Shown: positions 42,887 to 43,028 of the stretch, piece after piece
How positions within the stretch are numbered: the stretch's first letter is position 1
Layout of the letters: each line of letters opens with the position of its first letter
Assembly: GCA_013115145.1 (NCBI GenBank)
Contig: JAAPAO010000285.1
Coordinates: forward strand, 1-43,028
Source: Perkinsus chesapeaki
Taxonomy: Eukaryota > Perkinsozoa > Perkinsida > Perkinsidae
Length of the DNA stretch: 43,028 nucleotides
Direction: 5' to 3'
Translations under genes and position numbers: made by a program
The notes under the pieces: generated by a model
Databases searched by the model: none
Seen by the model: only the letters and a program-made list of their open reading frames with translations
Told to the model about the DNA's origin: nothing

Positions 42887-43028
42887 CGACCACTAATTCA
42901 CTATTGCTTCTTCATCAGGTCTTGTGTTACCAGCGCGCTGCGGCGCACATTTCTGGGTGTACGGGGCGAGACGTTGCGCGTTCGGCCCCCACCCCCACAG
43001 TTCGCGCCGTGCGGGTAGGGGCCCGCCG
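42887..43028. other. GC-rich tail of the window
   Basis: After the RAP1-like stop the sequence becomes very GC-rich (from about 42931), with C and G runs near the end. No gene is visible. Confidence 0.4.

Overview
The window looks like nuclear DNA of a gene-dense, intron-rich unicellular alveolate, most probably a Perkinsus-type protist (Perkinsozoa). This assignment is inferred from gene content and style, not from a database match. I modelled about 130 GT-AG introns, mostly 39-62 nt with a few of 30-35 nt. There is a plastid-type IspE with a hydrophobic leader, a K+-independent vacuolar H+-pyrophosphatase, a selenoprotein, and flagellum-linked proteins. Genes lie 30-700 bp apart on both strands. 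Nearly all exon chains were rebuilt by hand from reading frame, splice signals and remembered family motifs, so single splice sites may be wrong even where the gene call is secure.

Left part (1-11,100, all +): a GT61-like glycosyltransferase; a doubtful 75-residue ORF; the H+-PPase (19 exons); IspE; the tRNA m1A58 methyltransferase catalytic subunit TRM61; and a secreted or membrane-tethered C69-family dipeptidase.

Centre-left (11,640-21,030): a WW/B-box protein (-); then a glutathione peroxidase fused to a glutaredoxin-like domain (-), read through an in-frame UGA at the selenocysteine site with a SECIS-like hairpin just after its stop; a small secreted protein (+); a coiled-coil protein (+); and a secreted class I methyltransferase (-).

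Centre (21,700-29,500): a divergent long-chain acyl-CoA synthetase (-, 19 exons), a CCDC103-like dynein assembly factor (-), an unknown one-pass membrane protein (-), the exonuclease REXO4 (-) and, head to head with it, an RPC9-like RNA polymerase III subunit (+).

Right part (29,570-42,890, all +): a tandem pair of alpha/beta hydrolases with matching exon architecture, one having two candidate alternative first exons; a TBC1D20-type Rab GAP; an HVA22/REEP-family ER protein; the repair nuclease XPF (22 exons); a small coiled-coil protein; and a BRCT + Myb + C-terminal helical protein resembling the telomere protein RAP1, with a 36-bp tandem repeat inside it.

No operon logic applies. Linked themes are redox and selenium, acidic-organelle energetics (H+-PPase), plastid isoprenoids (IspE), flagella (CCDC103-like, WW/B-box), and genome maintenance (XPF next to a RAP1-like gene). 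I saw no rRNA, tRNA, CRISPR or transposon genes. The strongest candidate for something new is the selenocysteine GPx-glutaredoxin fusion, followed by the RAP1-like protein.
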